Source: Enterococcus diestrammenae (GTDB lineage: Bacteria; Bacillota; Bacilli; Lactobacillales; Enterococcaceae). Taken from it: a stretch of DNA of 64,000 bases. Made by a program: the position numbers and the translations under genes. Within the stretch, counting starts at the first letter, position 1, and the number at the start of each line of letters is the position of its first letter. The notes under the pieces were generated by a model. The model had not been told where the DNA came from, did not search any database, and saw only the letters and a list, made by a program, of their open reading frames with translations. The stretch spans positions 1-64,000 of the forward strand of contig NZ_MAEI01000033.1 of the NCBI RefSeq assembly GCF_009933255.1. The letters are read 5' to 3'. Of the stretch, positions 18,160 to 27,491 are shown in pieces.

Positions 18160-18914
18160 AAGACACCTCCAAAGGCAGATAAGATAAAAGCAATCCCGAT
18201 ACCAATCGCCGCGGCTGTGAAGACAGCTTCAATTCCTCTTGCAATGCCACTGATCAAATCTCCCGCCATGATATCGCGAAAGGAATTGGTAATGGCCACC
18301 CCTGGTACTAAAGGCATCACGGCCCCGATAATTAGATTATCAACATTTTCTGCCAATCCAAAGTTGACACAAAAGACCGCTGAGGCCCCAATGACCAGCG
18401 CCGCGATAAACATATCCAAAAAGCTCAGCCCCAACCATCTTTTCGCCACTGTCGCACTAAACAATCCCAAACCACCAATGACAAACGTCGCGATAAAATC
18501 ACGCCAACTGCCACCAAAGGCATACATCAAGGTAGCACTGACTATACCAGCTGCCAACACTTGTGTGATAAAGCGATAACTTGGCGTATTTTTTTGAGCT
18601 TGTCGCAGCTGGTCGTACAGCTCCTGTAAACTAATTTGCTTTTCGGCAAATTGACGCGACAGCTGATTGACGGCAACGACTTTTTCCAAATTAATCGCCC
18701 GTTCATGGACATCTTCCAACTGGCAATACGGACCTTCTCTAAAGCCCATAAACAAACCTGTCGCAGTGACATAGCTAACACAATCAGCTTCACCAGCATT
18801 GCGGGCAATGCGCAACATGGTATCTTCCACCCGATAAACTTCTGAGCCATTCTCCATCATGATTTTTCCTGCTAACACACAAGTTTTTAAAATCATTTTT
18901 TTATTTTTACTCAT
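18156..18914 (-). CDS. threonine/serine exporter, large subunit (ThrE N-terminal domain)
   Basis: A 252-residue membrane protein of the ThrE/DUF1212 family. The soluble N-terminal segment has the family signature MMENGSEVYRVEDTM and the hydrolase-like stretch with CVSYVTATGLF; five hydrophobic helices follow from about residue 125, with PLVPGVAITNSFRDIMAGD near the end of the domain. It is the first gene of a two-gene operon with the ThrE_2 subunit. AAGGAG lies 8 nt before the ATG. Substrate in this organism is inferred only from family. Confidence 0.9.
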   Translation of the reverse strand: MSKNKKMILKTCVLAGKIMMENGSEVYRVEDTMLRIARNAGEADCVSYVTATGLFMGFREGPYCQLEDVHERAINLEKVVAVNQLSRQFAEKQISLQELYDQLRQAQKNTPSYRFITQVLAAGIVSATLMYAFGGSWRDFIATFVIGGLGLFSATVAKRWLGLSFLDMFIAALVIGASAVFCVNFGLAENVDNLIIGAVMPLVPGVAITNSFRDIMAGDLISGIARGIEAVFTAAAIGIGIAFILSAFGGVL

Positions 18915-19240
18915 TTGCCAGTCTCCTTGTATGAAGTTGTTTTCAAAACAATAATGCTAGGTTATCTGAAATTTTTGTATTCAACATTAACAAGTTTATT
19001 TTCAAATATATTAATAACCAAAAGAAGTATAACAATAAACCTACTATTTAGACATCATTTGTCTTTTTTACTCTTAAAAATCAGCTAGTAGCCCAGTTTA
19101 TAAAACACTAAAGTTATTTTATAATTCGTTTTTGCATCTTAAATAATAACGTAACGAGTGTATCATTTCCCAAAAAAGAGATTTCCCTTTATAATGGATT
19201 CAGGCATAGATTACGTTATAATAATGAAGGGAGTATTGTT
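18915..19240. promoter_or_regulatory. divergent intergenic region upstream of TetR regulator
   Basis: A/T-rich 326-bp gap with no gene. Two 9-bp arms, ATAACGTAA (19146-19154) and TTACGTTAT (19211-19219), form an inverted repeat with 56 bp between them; the right arm overlaps a TATAAT (19217-19222) that could be the -10 of the TetR gene. This is a candidate autoregulatory operator. No convincing -35 is visible. Confidence 0.4.
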
Positions 19241-19816
19241 ATGCGTCGAAAAGTTTATACCAAAGACCAGATTCTTAAAGCGGCCTATGAACTGATAGCA
19301 AAAGAAGGGTTTGGTAAATTTACCGCCCGCAACATTGCCAAAAAAATGGGGATTTCGACCCAACCGATCTATCTTGAGTTCAAAAATATGCAAGATTTAA
19401 AAAACACTTTAGTAGAATCTATCATGACCGACTTACATGAAAATGTCTTTCCAGTTCGTCATACAGATGATATTATTGTCGATCTCGGTCTCAATTATAT
19501 CAATTTTGCTCGAGAAAATCGCAATTTATATGTTGCCTTGTATGTCGATGAGTATGGTGGCGGCCAGATGGTACACGATTTTTCTTACGATTACTTTAAA
19601 GAAAACGTGTCAAAAGATCCAAAATATGCCGATTTAAGCGAAGACTACATTAAACCGCTTCACGATGGCATTTGGATTACAGTCACTGGGATTGCTTCGT
19701 TGATGTCTTCTGGAATCATCCAGCCTAGTCGAGAAGAGATTATTGAATTAATCCAACGGGCTATTGAAATGATTTTAAACGTCAAAGAACCCGAAAAAGT
19801 CTTCGATAATTACTGA
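19241..19816 (+). CDS. TetR/AcrR family transcriptional regulator
   Basis: A 191-residue regulator. Residues 7-50 form the TetR helix-turn-helix: KDQILKAAYELIAKEGFGKF, TARNIAKKMGISTQPIYLEF. The C-terminal ligand-binding and dimerisation domain (about 55-185) has no recognisable substrate signature. GAAGGGAG precedes the ATG. It lies divergent from the split ThrE exporter 326 bp away, which makes that operon a possible target, but no direct evidence exists. It is followed by its own terminator and a tRNA gene. Confidence 0.9.
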   Translation: MRRKVYTKDQILKAAYELIAKEGFGKFTARNIAKKMGISTQPIYLEFKNMQDLKNTLVESIMTDLHENVFPVRHTDDIIVDLGLNYINFARENRNLYVALYVDEYGGGQMVHDFSYDYFKENVSKDPKYADLSEDYIKPLHDGIWITVTGIASLMSSGIIQPSREEIIELIQRAIEMILNVKEPEKVFDNY

Positions 19817-19822
19817 ACTTGT

Positions 19823-19873
19823 CACCACTCATGAGTGATTTTCGCAAATCATACAGGAGTGGTGGTATTTTTT
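19823..19873 (+). terminator. terminator of the TetR gene
   Basis: Outer 8-bp stem CACCACTC (19823-19830) / GAGTGGTG (19857-19864) with a 26-nt loop that may fold internally, followed by TATTTTTTC. Confidence 0.6.
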
Positions 19874-19874
19874 C

Positions 19875-19903
19875 TTGACAAATCCGTAATTTTTGCGAAA
19901 ATA
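19875..19903 (+). promoter_or_regulatory. tRNA-Ser promoter
   Basis: Perfect -35 TTGACA (19875-19880); the -10 at 17 bp is a weak AAAATA (19898-19903). It ends 13 bp before the tRNA. Confidence 0.55.
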
Positions 19904-19916
19904 GGACATGTGCCTT

Positions 19917-20004
19917 GGAGAGTTGGCAGAGTGGTAATGCAACGGACTCGAAATCCGTCGAACCGGCTAATACCGGCGCGCAGGTTCAAATCCTGTACTC
20001 TCCT
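19917..20004 (+). tRNA. tRNA-Ser (anticodon CGA)
   Basis: Folds as a class II tRNA: acceptor GGAGAGT (19917-19923) with ACTCTCC (19997-20003), anticodon stem ACGGA/TCCGT with loop CTCGAAA giving anticodon CGA, a long variable arm CCGG/CCGG, and T arm GCAGG TTCAAAT CCTGT. CCA is not encoded. The base after the acceptor stem is T, where serine tRNAs normally have G. A repeat-bearing sequence follows 3' of the gene that may be an old integration scar. Confidence 0.95.
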
Positions 20005-20020
20005 TTATATCAAGGTTTTT

Positions 20021-20057
20021 GGCGCTTTTGACCATTAGTCGAAAGCGTCTTTTTTTT
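20021..20057 (+). terminator. terminator after tRNA-Ser
   Basis: Stem GGCGCTTTTGAC / GTCGAAAGCGTC with wobble pairs, 5-nt loop, T-run of eight. Confidence 0.88.
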
Positions 20058-20064
20058 GTGTTTT

Positions 20065-20084
20065 GGGGCAGAGAATGGGGCAGA
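20065..20084. repeat. 12-bp-period direct repeat downstream of tRNA-Ser
   Basis: GGGGCAGA occurs at 20065-20072 and again at 20077-20084. Short tandem repeats like this occur beside integrase attachment sites in lactic acid bacteria, so this may be a relic of an element once integrated at the tRNA. No integrase gene remains. Confidence 0.35.
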
Positions 20085-20196
20085 AAAGTTACAAGAGCCT
20101 TAATAAAAAAACGCACTCTTGACTCACGCTCTTCCTATAAACCTTACCAGTTCCGTTCTGGCTAAAAATACCGTAAACTAAACTTAGGTGATGACG

Positions 20197-21999
20197 ATGA
20201 ACTATTTGAAGAAAACATTATTAAATACTTGGGAATTTCTCCGCAATACGCAAGCCTACTTCCGGGATGTCTTGCTGATGCACGGCTTTATTTTATTTGG
20301 TTTGCTCCCCTTACTTTCAAGTTCCACAAAATTTATCCTTAAGCGGGGAAAGATTTCTTATTTATCAAATGAAAATATCGGCGAAATCTTGACGCAACAC
20401 CCTGCTGTGGCGCTGTTATTGGGATTGACGCTACTATTTATTTTGTTGGCAGTATTTTTCGAATTTACCTTTTTACTTTTAAGCGTCTATTTTATTCAAC
20501 AAAAAGAAGCGGTCTCCCTCAAGCAATTATTGAAAATGACCTTGCTTCAAATGAAGAAAATTCGTCCCTCCGTCATTCTTTTCTTTATTTTTTATTTTCT
20601 GCTCGTACTTCCCATTGGTGGCTTGAATTTCAATTCTGATCTGCTTAGTCGGATTAAGTTACCCGCCTTTATCATGGACTTTATTTTTACCAATCGACTC
20701 TGGGTTGTTTCTGCCTTTATTTTAGGTTACTTGATTTTGGTTTATTTAGGCATTCGGGTGATTTTTGCTTTGCCGGAAATGATTTTACGGGACCGGTCCT
20801 TTGGGGCTGCGGTAAAAGAAAGCTGGGAAGTCACCCAGCGCCGTTTTTTCTCAATCATCGGTCGCTTTTTATTCATTATCGGTAGTATTTTGTTGATAAC
20901 AACTGCTGGTACCACCTTGGTCATTGCCTTGCAAGCAGGGGTTGAGCATTTTTTGCCTGACCAAGCCTTGAATACCGCTATTTTTGCTATGACCTTTTTG
21001 CAATTTTTCTTCCTATTAAACTTGGTGCTTTCGACAGTGGGGATTTTCGCGATTATTGTTGATTACATGGCAGATGAAGGCTTTTTGCCGGCGATTCCCA
21101 AATGGTTTTATCGTGAACCGTTGAAACCTGTTTCCCACCGCCATCTGAAAAACTCTTTAATGGTGGCTTTGGCAATCTTCTTTGGTATCGGGGTCAGCAT
21201 TTACAATATGAATTATTTAACCAACATGAGTCAAAAAATCCCTATCACAGCATCCCATCGAGGCGTTTCTGATAAAAACGGGGTCCAAAACAGTCTGCAA
21301 GCACTGACAGCGACCCACAACCATTATCATCCTGATTATATCGAAATGGACGTGCAACTGACCAAAGACAAGCAGTTTTTGGTCGCCCATGACTTTAATC
21401 TAGCCCGGCTTACTGGTCAAGCCCTACGTCCTGAAGAGGCAACTCTAGCGGAGTCGTTAGCTTTGACCCTCACCGAAAATGGGAAACAAGCCCCTCTCGT
21501 TAGTTTTGATGACTACTTAGCGACAGCTGAAACCCTCCAACAAAAACTAATTGTCGAAATCAAGCTCAAAAAAGCTGATCCAGTAGAAATTGCAACTCTT
21601 TTTGTCAATCGCTACGGGTCTCGCCTCCAAGCAGCTGGTAGTCTGGTTCAAAGCCTTTCTTACCCAGTGGTTGAAGAAGTCAAAACCCTTACTCCAAACC
21701 TAACTGTCGGATATACCTTGCCATTTAACATCGTGGGTCCCCCAGTTACCAAAGCCGACTTCTTGACTATGGAATACAGTACCATCAATCGCAATTTTAT
21801 TGAATCTGCCGAAAATGATGGCAAACAAGTTTTTGTTTGGACCCCAAATAATGAAGATGACATTAGTCGGATGATGTTTTACGGGGTGGACGGTATTATC
21901 ACCGATTCCATGGCAACTCTCAATCGTGTCATTGAGCAACGTCAGGATCAGACGACTTATTCTGATAAACTCCTTAATTTTGTCATCGGAATTGGCTAG
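20197..21999 (+). CDS. glycerophosphodiester phosphodiesterase with N-terminal membrane domain
   Basis: A 600-residue two-part protein. Residues about 1-345 form a membrane domain with eight or so helices (glycerophosphoryl diester phosphodiesterase membrane domain). Residues about 350-590 form an extracytoplasmic GDPD TIM barrel: ITASHRG with the catalytic His, then NSLQAL, YIEMDVQLTKD with the metal-binding Glu and Asp, VAHD with the second His, IVEIKLKK, and VWTPNN. It would release glycerol 3-phosphate from glycerophosphodiesters or lipoteichoic-acid-type polymers outside the cell. I chose the ATG at 20197, six bases after AGGTG; GTG and ATG codons at 20188 and 20191 sit on top of the ribosome site. 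Confidence 0.93.
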   Translation: MNYLKKTLLNTWEFLRNTQAYFRDVLLMHGFILFGLLPLLSSSTKFILKRGKISYLSNENIGEILTQHPAVALLLGLTLLFILLAVFFEFTFLLLSVYFIQQKEAVSLKQLLKMTLLQMKKIRPSVILFFIFYFLLVLPIGGLNFNSDLLSRIKLPAFIMDFIFTNRLWVVSAFILGYLILVYLGIRVIFALPEMILRDRSFGAAVKESWEVTQRRFFSIIGRFLFIIGSILLITTAGTTLVIALQAGVEHFLPDQALNTAIFAMTFLQFFFLLNLVLSTVGIFAIIVDYMADEGFLPAIPKWFYREPLKPVSHRHLKNSLMVALAIFFGIGVSIYNMNYLTNMSQKIPITASHRGVSDKNGVQNSLQALTATHNHYHPDYIEMDVQLTKDKQFLVAHDFNLARLTGQALRPEEATLAESLALTLTENGKQAPLVSFDDYLATAETLQQKLIVEIKLKKADPVEIATLFVNRYGSRLQAAGSLVQSLSYPVVEEVKTLTPNLTVGYTLPFNIVGPPVTKADFLTMEYSTINRNFIESAENDGKQVFVWTPNNEDDISRMMFYGVDGIITDSMATLNRVIEQRQDQTTYSDKLLNFVIGIG

Positions 22000-22057
22000 T
22001 TACATCAGTTGTTATCTATTAGAAGCAAAAAATAGCTAAAAAAATGCACAAAAAAAT

Positions 22058-22094
22058 AATCCAGCAGCGATTCCTGTTTTTTCGCTGCTGGATT
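22058..22094. terminator. bidirectional terminator between GDPD gene and the small minus-strand gene
   Basis: 13-bp perfect stem AATCCAGCAGCGA / TCGCTGCTGGATT with flanking A and T runs, between convergent genes. Confidence 0.92.
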
Positions 22095-22104
22095 TTTTGA
22101 TTGT

Positions 22105-22323
22105 CTAGCCTACCAAAGCAATACCGATTTGCTGTTGGACGTCTTCGTATCTGACCAACATCCGATGCTGGTACTCGATGACTTTCGTGCGGTCTGCTCG
22201 GTGGCAATCCTCCACTGTAATCACAACCGTGTTGGTATAAGCATGTTCCACCGTGCCTACCACTTCGTTAGTCAGTCCAATCGGTTTGCATATGTAGGAT
22301 TTTCCAATTTCTACGTGTTCCAT
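22105..22323 (-). CDS. hypothetical protein, small barrel-like (possibly DUF2187)
   Basis: A 72-residue protein I do not recognise with certainty. The pattern VGTVEHAYTNTVVITVEDCHRADRT, with alternating strands and no membrane segment, resembles small KOW-like proteins such as the DUF2187 family. GGAGG lies 8 nt before the ATG. It is a single gene ending in the terminator shared with the convergent GDPD gene. Upstream, the plus-strand sequence TTGAAAACGTTTTTCA (22379-22394) resembles a cre but has one base too many. Function unknown. Confidence 0.7.
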   Translation of the reverse strand: MEHVEIGKSYICKPIGLTNEVVGTVEHAYTNTVVITVEDCHRADRTKVIEYQHRMLVRYEDVQQQIGIALVG

Positions 22324-22792
22324 TTAGCGTTCCTCCGTGTTGTTTTATTTGTACATATAATAACAGAAAAAAATAGATTTGAAAACGTTTTTCACAATTT
22401 TTTTTAATTTTTATTTGGCTATTACGGCGATATCCCCTACTTTTTAATTATCTTTATTAGATTTGTCTGTTTTTTTCTTACTGAATGATAATTTTAAGGG
22501 ACTTATGAAGGTGAACTTGAGCGATTCTTCATTTTTAATTGATTAAACCCACCTTATTATATTAGCTATTGCTGGAGTTATTTATTACGTCATCAAACAA
22601 TGGTGTCATTTATCTTTCTTACAATACCTGATTTAACGGGAAAAAGAGCTATTCTAACGATAGAAATACTTAATTTTATCTTATCGATTGCAAAATGATT
22701 ACTGATTTCTTTGCTATTTTTAATTTATCATGATATATTAAAATAGTCGGTGAAACCACTAACGAAATAAACTTATGAAAGCAGGTGAACAG
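22324..22792. other. A/T-rich intergenic region
   Basis: A 469-bp stretch without a clear gene. It carries the start region of the minus-strand gene at its left and a good plus-strand promoter at its right. In one plus frame from 22505 two short open stretches, MKVNLSDSSFLID and a hydrophobic continuation THLIILAIAGVIYYVIKQW, are split by a TAA, which may be a decayed small membrane peptide or chance. Confidence 0.4.
22711..22739 (+). promoter_or_regulatory. promoter of the 47-residue ORF
   Basis: -35 TTGCTA, 17-bp spacer, -10 TATATT, 54 bp before the start codon. Confidence 0.6.
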
Positions 22793-22936
22793 ATGACATT
22801 TACTGAAACTGAATTGACGTATCGAGTAGCTTTTGATACAAAGAGCAATCGCTTCATGGCAATCAATGCCCACGATGAAACCCACATCGCTTATGGTGTG
22901 ACCATCGAGGAAGCTGTACGTAACTTGCGCGCTTAA
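22793..22936 (+). CDS. small protein, HicB-like strand pattern
   Basis: A 47-residue ORF with promoter (22711-22739), ribosome site AGGTGAACAG before ATG, and a terminator 45 nt after it, so it is probably expressed. The pattern YRVAFD, FMAINAHDET, AYGVTIEEAVRNLR resembles the short beta-beta-alpha N-terminal part of HicB/UPF0150 antitoxin-like proteins, but it lacks a DNA-binding domain and no HicA partner is nearby. It is immediately followed by an AAAGGAG and a 9-codon GTG-started ORF (22955-22984) that runs into the terminator stem. Function unknown. Confidence 0.6.
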   Translation: MTFTETELTYRVAFDTKSNRFMAINAHDETHIAYGVTIEEAVRNLRA

Positions 22937-22982
22937 TCAAAAAGGAGCCTAAAAGTGAAAACCGTAGAAGCGAAAATCCATT

Positions 22983-23021
22983 AAATTCGTCTGTCAGCTC
23001 TTACTGATGGACGAATTTTTG
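22983..23021 (+). terminator. terminator after the 47-residue ORF
   Basis: Stem AAATTCGTCTGTCAG / CTGATGGACGAATTT, loop CTCTTA, then TTG; the stop codon of the 9-codon ORF overlaps its first base. Confidence 0.75.
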
Positions 23022-23048
23022 TTTACATAGCCTCAAACAGCGAAATTC

Positions 23049-23077
23049 TTTACCAGTTACTGAGAATTCTCTATAAT
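23049..23077 (+). promoter_or_regulatory. aquaporin gene promoter
   Basis: -35 TTTACC, 17-bp spacer, -10 TATAAT, 27 bp before the ATG. Confidence 0.75.
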
Positions 23078-23104
23078 AAGGGATAGAAAAGGAGATGTCT
23101 TATT

Positions 23105-23791
23105 ATGGAATTATTCAGAAAAATATTTGGAGAGTTTATCGGGACTTTTATGTTAGTCTTCGTTGGTACCGGTGTGGTTGTCTTGGTCAATCCTGATCCA
23201 CTAACAATCGGTTTAGCCTTTGGTCTGACCGTTACCTTGATGGATTACGCTATCGGCCACGGTGGTTTGTCAGATGGTCACTTCAACCCCGCAGTTACAG
23301 TAGCGATGGCCATCAATGATCGGGTCCCTGTCAAAGATGGCTTATTCTACATCTTAGCTCAATTGGTGGGTGCCGTCTGTGCTTCGGCTTGTGTTGGTGT
23401 TTTAGGTAATGCTTTAGGTGTCCCTGCTGGTTCTTATGGTCAAACAGACTTCACCAACATCAACGCTGGTATGGCTTTTGCTTTTGAAGCATTGATTACG
23501 TTCTTATTCATTTTTGTGATCTTGATGGTTACAAGTAAAAAATACGGTAGCAAACAAATGGCTTCCATTGCTATCGGTGCCGCTCTTGGTCTTTTGATCA
23601 TCTTGGCATCCAACTTAACCGGTGGCTCATTGAACCCTGCTCGTAGCTTTGGTCCAGCAATCTTCGCCGGTGGTACTGCCCTTTCTCACTACTGGGTATT
23701 CTTGTTTGCCCCACTAGTTGGTGCCATTGTCGCTGCTTTCATTGCCAAATTCATGGGTAGTGAAGAAGGCTTAACTGAAGACGACGACTAA
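23105..23791 (+). CDS. aquaporin / MIP family channel (AqpZ-like)
   Basis: A 228-residue channel with six membrane helices and two half-helices carrying the NPA boxes: GHFNPAVTVAMA near residue 60 and GGSLNPARSFGPA near 178, where the Arg after the second NPA belongs to the selectivity filter. The length and lack of the long glycerol-facilitator loops favour an AqpZ-like water channel, although the first box is preceded by SDGH rather than the usual SGAH. AAAAGGAG precedes the start. It stands alone between promoter and terminator. The tail is strongly acidic (EEGLTEDDD). Confidence 0.92.
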   Translation: MELFRKIFGEFIGTFMLVFVGTGVVVLVNPDPLTIGLAFGLTVTLMDYAIGHGGLSDGHFNPAVTVAMAINDRVPVKDGLFYILAQLVGAVCASACVGVLGNALGVPAGSYGQTDFTNINAGMAFAFEALITFLFIFVILMVTSKKYGSKQMASIAIGAALGLLIILASNLTGGSLNPARSFGPAIFAGGTALSHYWVFLFAPLVGAIVAAFIAKFMGSEEGLTEDDD

Positions 23792-23821
23792 TTCATCAGA
23801 ACAATCCACAACACGCAAACC

Positions 23822-23867
23822 AAAAGCTTATCTTCCTTTTAAATAAATGGGAAGATAAGCTTTTTTT
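23822..23867 (+). terminator. aquaporin gene terminator
   Basis: Stem AAAAGCTTATCTTCC / GGAAGATAAGCTTTT with T-run of seven. Confidence 0.93.
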
Positions 23868-23966
23868 ATGACTCCCTTTTTAAGCTTAAGCTGCTAATTA
23901 GACGAAAGCCAAGATGTAGAAAGTATCACAAATCTTGTTTACACCTAAAAGCCAGCAAACGAGATA

Positions 23967-23996
23967 TTGGAGTCTAGTTGACAAGTCTTGTATAAT
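23967..23996 (+). promoter_or_regulatory. promoter of the 90-residue ORF
   Basis: -10 TATAAT (23991-23996) with a -35-like TTGGAG at 18-bp spacing; 43 bp before the start codon. Confidence 0.45.
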
Positions 23997-24039
23997 AAAC
24001 GTACGGCTTTAGCCAATAAACCATGAGGAGTGAAAAATC

Positions 24040-24312
24040 ATGGAAGAATTCGAAGGGGTTCTCGTCAAAACGGCCCTACTTCAAGAAAAACCCATCATGC
24101 TTTCATTAATGCGCTTGAAAAATGATGAAGATGCCCTCGACTGCGTCATTCGTGATCGTTTTTTATCTGCATATATCTTTCGACTCCCTGTCGATAAATA
24201 TACCATCCACGTCACTGGTCGCCGCAACAAACGCAATCAGTTGCTAGTCAAACATATGACGATTCTCAATGTGGATGATTACATCAAAGTCATCGGGACA
24301 CCAGAAGGATAA
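24040..24312 (+). CDS. hypothetical protein
   Basis: A 90-residue soluble protein that I do not recognise. It is predicted as mixed alpha/beta, with a basic loop GRRNKRNQ near residue 63 and no membrane segment, signal or known motif. GAGGAG lies 9 nt before the ATG. It is a single gene ending in a terminator shared with convergent pgi. The codon use and good expression signals make it a real gene rather than a chance ORF. Confidence 0.75.
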   Translation: MEEFEGVLVKTALLQEKPIMLSLMRLKNDEDALDCVIRDRFLSAYIFRLPVDKYTIHVTGRRNKRNQLLVKHMTILNVDDYIKVIGTPEG

Positions 24313-24347
24313 GGGCTTGCTAGCCATCGCAACAGGAGAGCTGAAAA

Positions 24348-24388
24348 AGACCACTTCTCGCCAAGTATTTCACGGCTAGAAGTGGTCT
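24348..24388. terminator. bidirectional terminator between ORF and pgi
   Basis: Perfect 11-bp stem AGACCACTTCT / AGAAGTGGTCT, 19-nt loop; A and T runs on both sides serve both convergent genes. Confidence 0.85.
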
Positions 24389-24404
24389 GTTTTATGCGAT
24401 TGGT

Positions 24405-25748
24405 TTAAAGACGATCGTTTAATTCTTTTCCAAGTTCTTCAAAACCAGGTTTGCCAAGAAGAGCAAACATGTTTTTCTTGTAAGCTTCGACCCCTGGTTG
24501 GTCAAATGGATTGACTCCATTTAAGTAACCGGAAATCCCGATAGCAATTTCAAAGAAGTACATAACATATCCCAGTGTGTAAGCATCCATTTCAGGAATA
24601 GTTACCAATAAATTTGGTACATCCCCATCTGTGTGGGCCAAGAGAACACCTTGGTAAGCTTTGGTGTTGACGAAATCAACATCTTTGCCTTGGAGATAGC
24701 CCAAACCATCCAAATCGGTATCTTGGACTGGAATTTTCACGTTTTTGCGAGGTTTTTCAACTTTCACAACCGTTTCGAAAATATTACGACGACCTTCTTG
24801 GATATATTGTCCAAGGGAGTGTAAGTCAGTAGAGAAGTTGGCACTAGATGGGTAAATGCCTTTTTGGTCCTTCCCTTCTGATTCGCCACACAATTGTTTC
24901 CACCATTCAGAGAAATATTGCATGCCTGGTTCGTAGTTGATCAATAATTCGGTGACTTTGCCTTTGCGGTATAAGATGTTGCGCATAGCCGCATATTGGT
25001 AGGCTTCGTTTTCTTCCAATTTATTTGAAGAATATTCTTTGGAAGCATCTGCAGCCCCTTGCATCAAGGCATCGATATCAGCCCCACTAGCAGCGATTGG
25101 CAACAAACCGACAGCAGTCAAGACGGAGAAGCGGCCGCCGACATCGTCAGGAATCACGAATGTTTCCCAATTGTTGGCATCGGCTTCCACCTTCACTGCA
25201 CCACGGGCTTTATCTGTAGTAGCGTAAATCCGTTTGTTGGCTTCTGCTTCACCGTATTTGTTGATGAGCATTTCTTTGAAGACCCGGAAAGCAATTGCTG
25301 GTTCCGTTGTTGTCCCAGATTTTGAAATGACGTTGACAGAGAAATCCCGGTCGCCAATCACTTCAATCAAATCAGCCAAATAAGTGGATGAAATGGAATT
25401 ACCGGCAAAGAAGATTTGCGTTTTCTTTTCTTCCCGGTTCATGTAGTTGTAGAAAGTATGATTCAAAAAGTCAATCGCAGCTCGAGCACCGAGATAAGAA
25501 CCACCGATCCCGATGACTACCAATACTTCTGAATCTGATTGGATTTTTTTGGCGGCTTCCTTGATACGAGCAAATTCTTCTTTGTCATAGTTGGTTGGAA
25601 GGTCCACCCACCCGATGTAGTCTGAACCTGCGCCAGTCCCATTACGCAACATTTCGTGAGCTGCTGTCACTTGGCTTTGCATATAGCTGAGTTCATGTTC
25701 ATTGACAAAAGGTGCCACTTTGGAGTGGTCAAATGTAATGTGTGCCAT
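24405..25748 (-). CDS. pgi: glucose-6-phosphate isomerase
   Basis: Interconverts glucose 6-phosphate and fructose 6-phosphate. The 447-residue length is that of the short Gram-positive form. Motifs include [19 protein letters not shown], the phosphate-binding [31 protein letters not shown] and the C-terminal [12 protein letters not shown] with the active-site His/Lys neighbourhood. AAGGAGG precedes the ATG by 7 nt. It is a single gene; with pfkA, pyk and gnd it makes this window rich in central carbon genes, but it is not in their operon. Confidence 0.97.
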   Translation of the reverse strand: MAHITFDHSKVAPFVNEHELSYMQSQVTAAHEMLRNGTGAGSDYIGWVDLPTNYDKEEFARIKEAAKKIQSDSEVLVVIGIGGSYLGARAAIDFLNHTFYNYMNREEKKTQIFFAGNSISSTYLADLIEVIGDRDFSVNVISKSGTTTEPAIAFRVFKEMLINKYGEAEANKRIYATTDKARGAVKVEADANNWETFVIPDDVGGRFSVLTAVGLLPIAASGADIDALMQGAADASKEYSSNKLEENEAYQYAAMRNILYRKGKVTELLINYEPGMQYFSEWWKQLCGESEGKDQKGIYPSSANFSTDLHSLGQYIQEGRRNIFETVVKVEKPRKNVKIPVQDTDLDGLGYLQGKDVDFVNTKAYQGVLLAHTDGDVPNLLVTIPEMDAYTLGYVMYFFEIAIGISGYLNGVNPFDQPGVEAYKKNMFALLGKPGFEELGKELNDRL

Positions 25749-25913
25749 TCTTGTTCCTCCTTCAATTGTGTGACTGTCGCCTGAGCAAAGGAAACTGTTT
25801 CACTCAACCCACAGTCAAGATTAACATTTCGTTACATCTACTACTTTACGGTTTTCAAGGCTTTTTTTCAAGCAGTAACTGTTGTGAAAAAGCTATCATG
25901 ACGGGAAAAAAGC

Positions 25914-25963
25914 AAATCCTCTGAAAACCTGTCCGCAAAGGCCGAACAAGCCACAGAGGATTT
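25914..25963 (-). terminator. gdhA terminator
   Basis: Minus-strand outer stem AAATCCTCTG / CAGAGGATTT with a 30-nt loop, followed by GCTTTTTTCCC. Confidence 0.7.
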
Positions 25964-26005
25964 TCGAAATGGGATGATTACGAGAGGAAAACTTGTTTTT
26001 TTATG

Positions 26006-27421
<1,416 letters not shown>

Positions 27422-27491
27422 TTAAATCTACAGAAAATTTCGTCTATTCATCTAAAAAAATCCTAATCTTTTCATTAAAGGACGTGTCAAC

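Noticed and set aside
19835-20038. Plus-strand ORF of 67 codons
   Set aside because: It runs through the tRNA-Ser gene and its promoter.
22379-22394. cre-like TTGAAAACGTTTTTCA upstream of the small gene at 22105
   Set aside because: One base longer than the CcpA consensus, so the half-sites are out of register; kept only as a remark.
22505-22636. Short membrane-peptide-like reading MKVNLSDSSFLID, then LIILAIAGVIYYVIK
   Set aside because: Interrupted by an in-frame TAA and without a clear ribosome site for the second half; could be a relic but not supportable as a gene.
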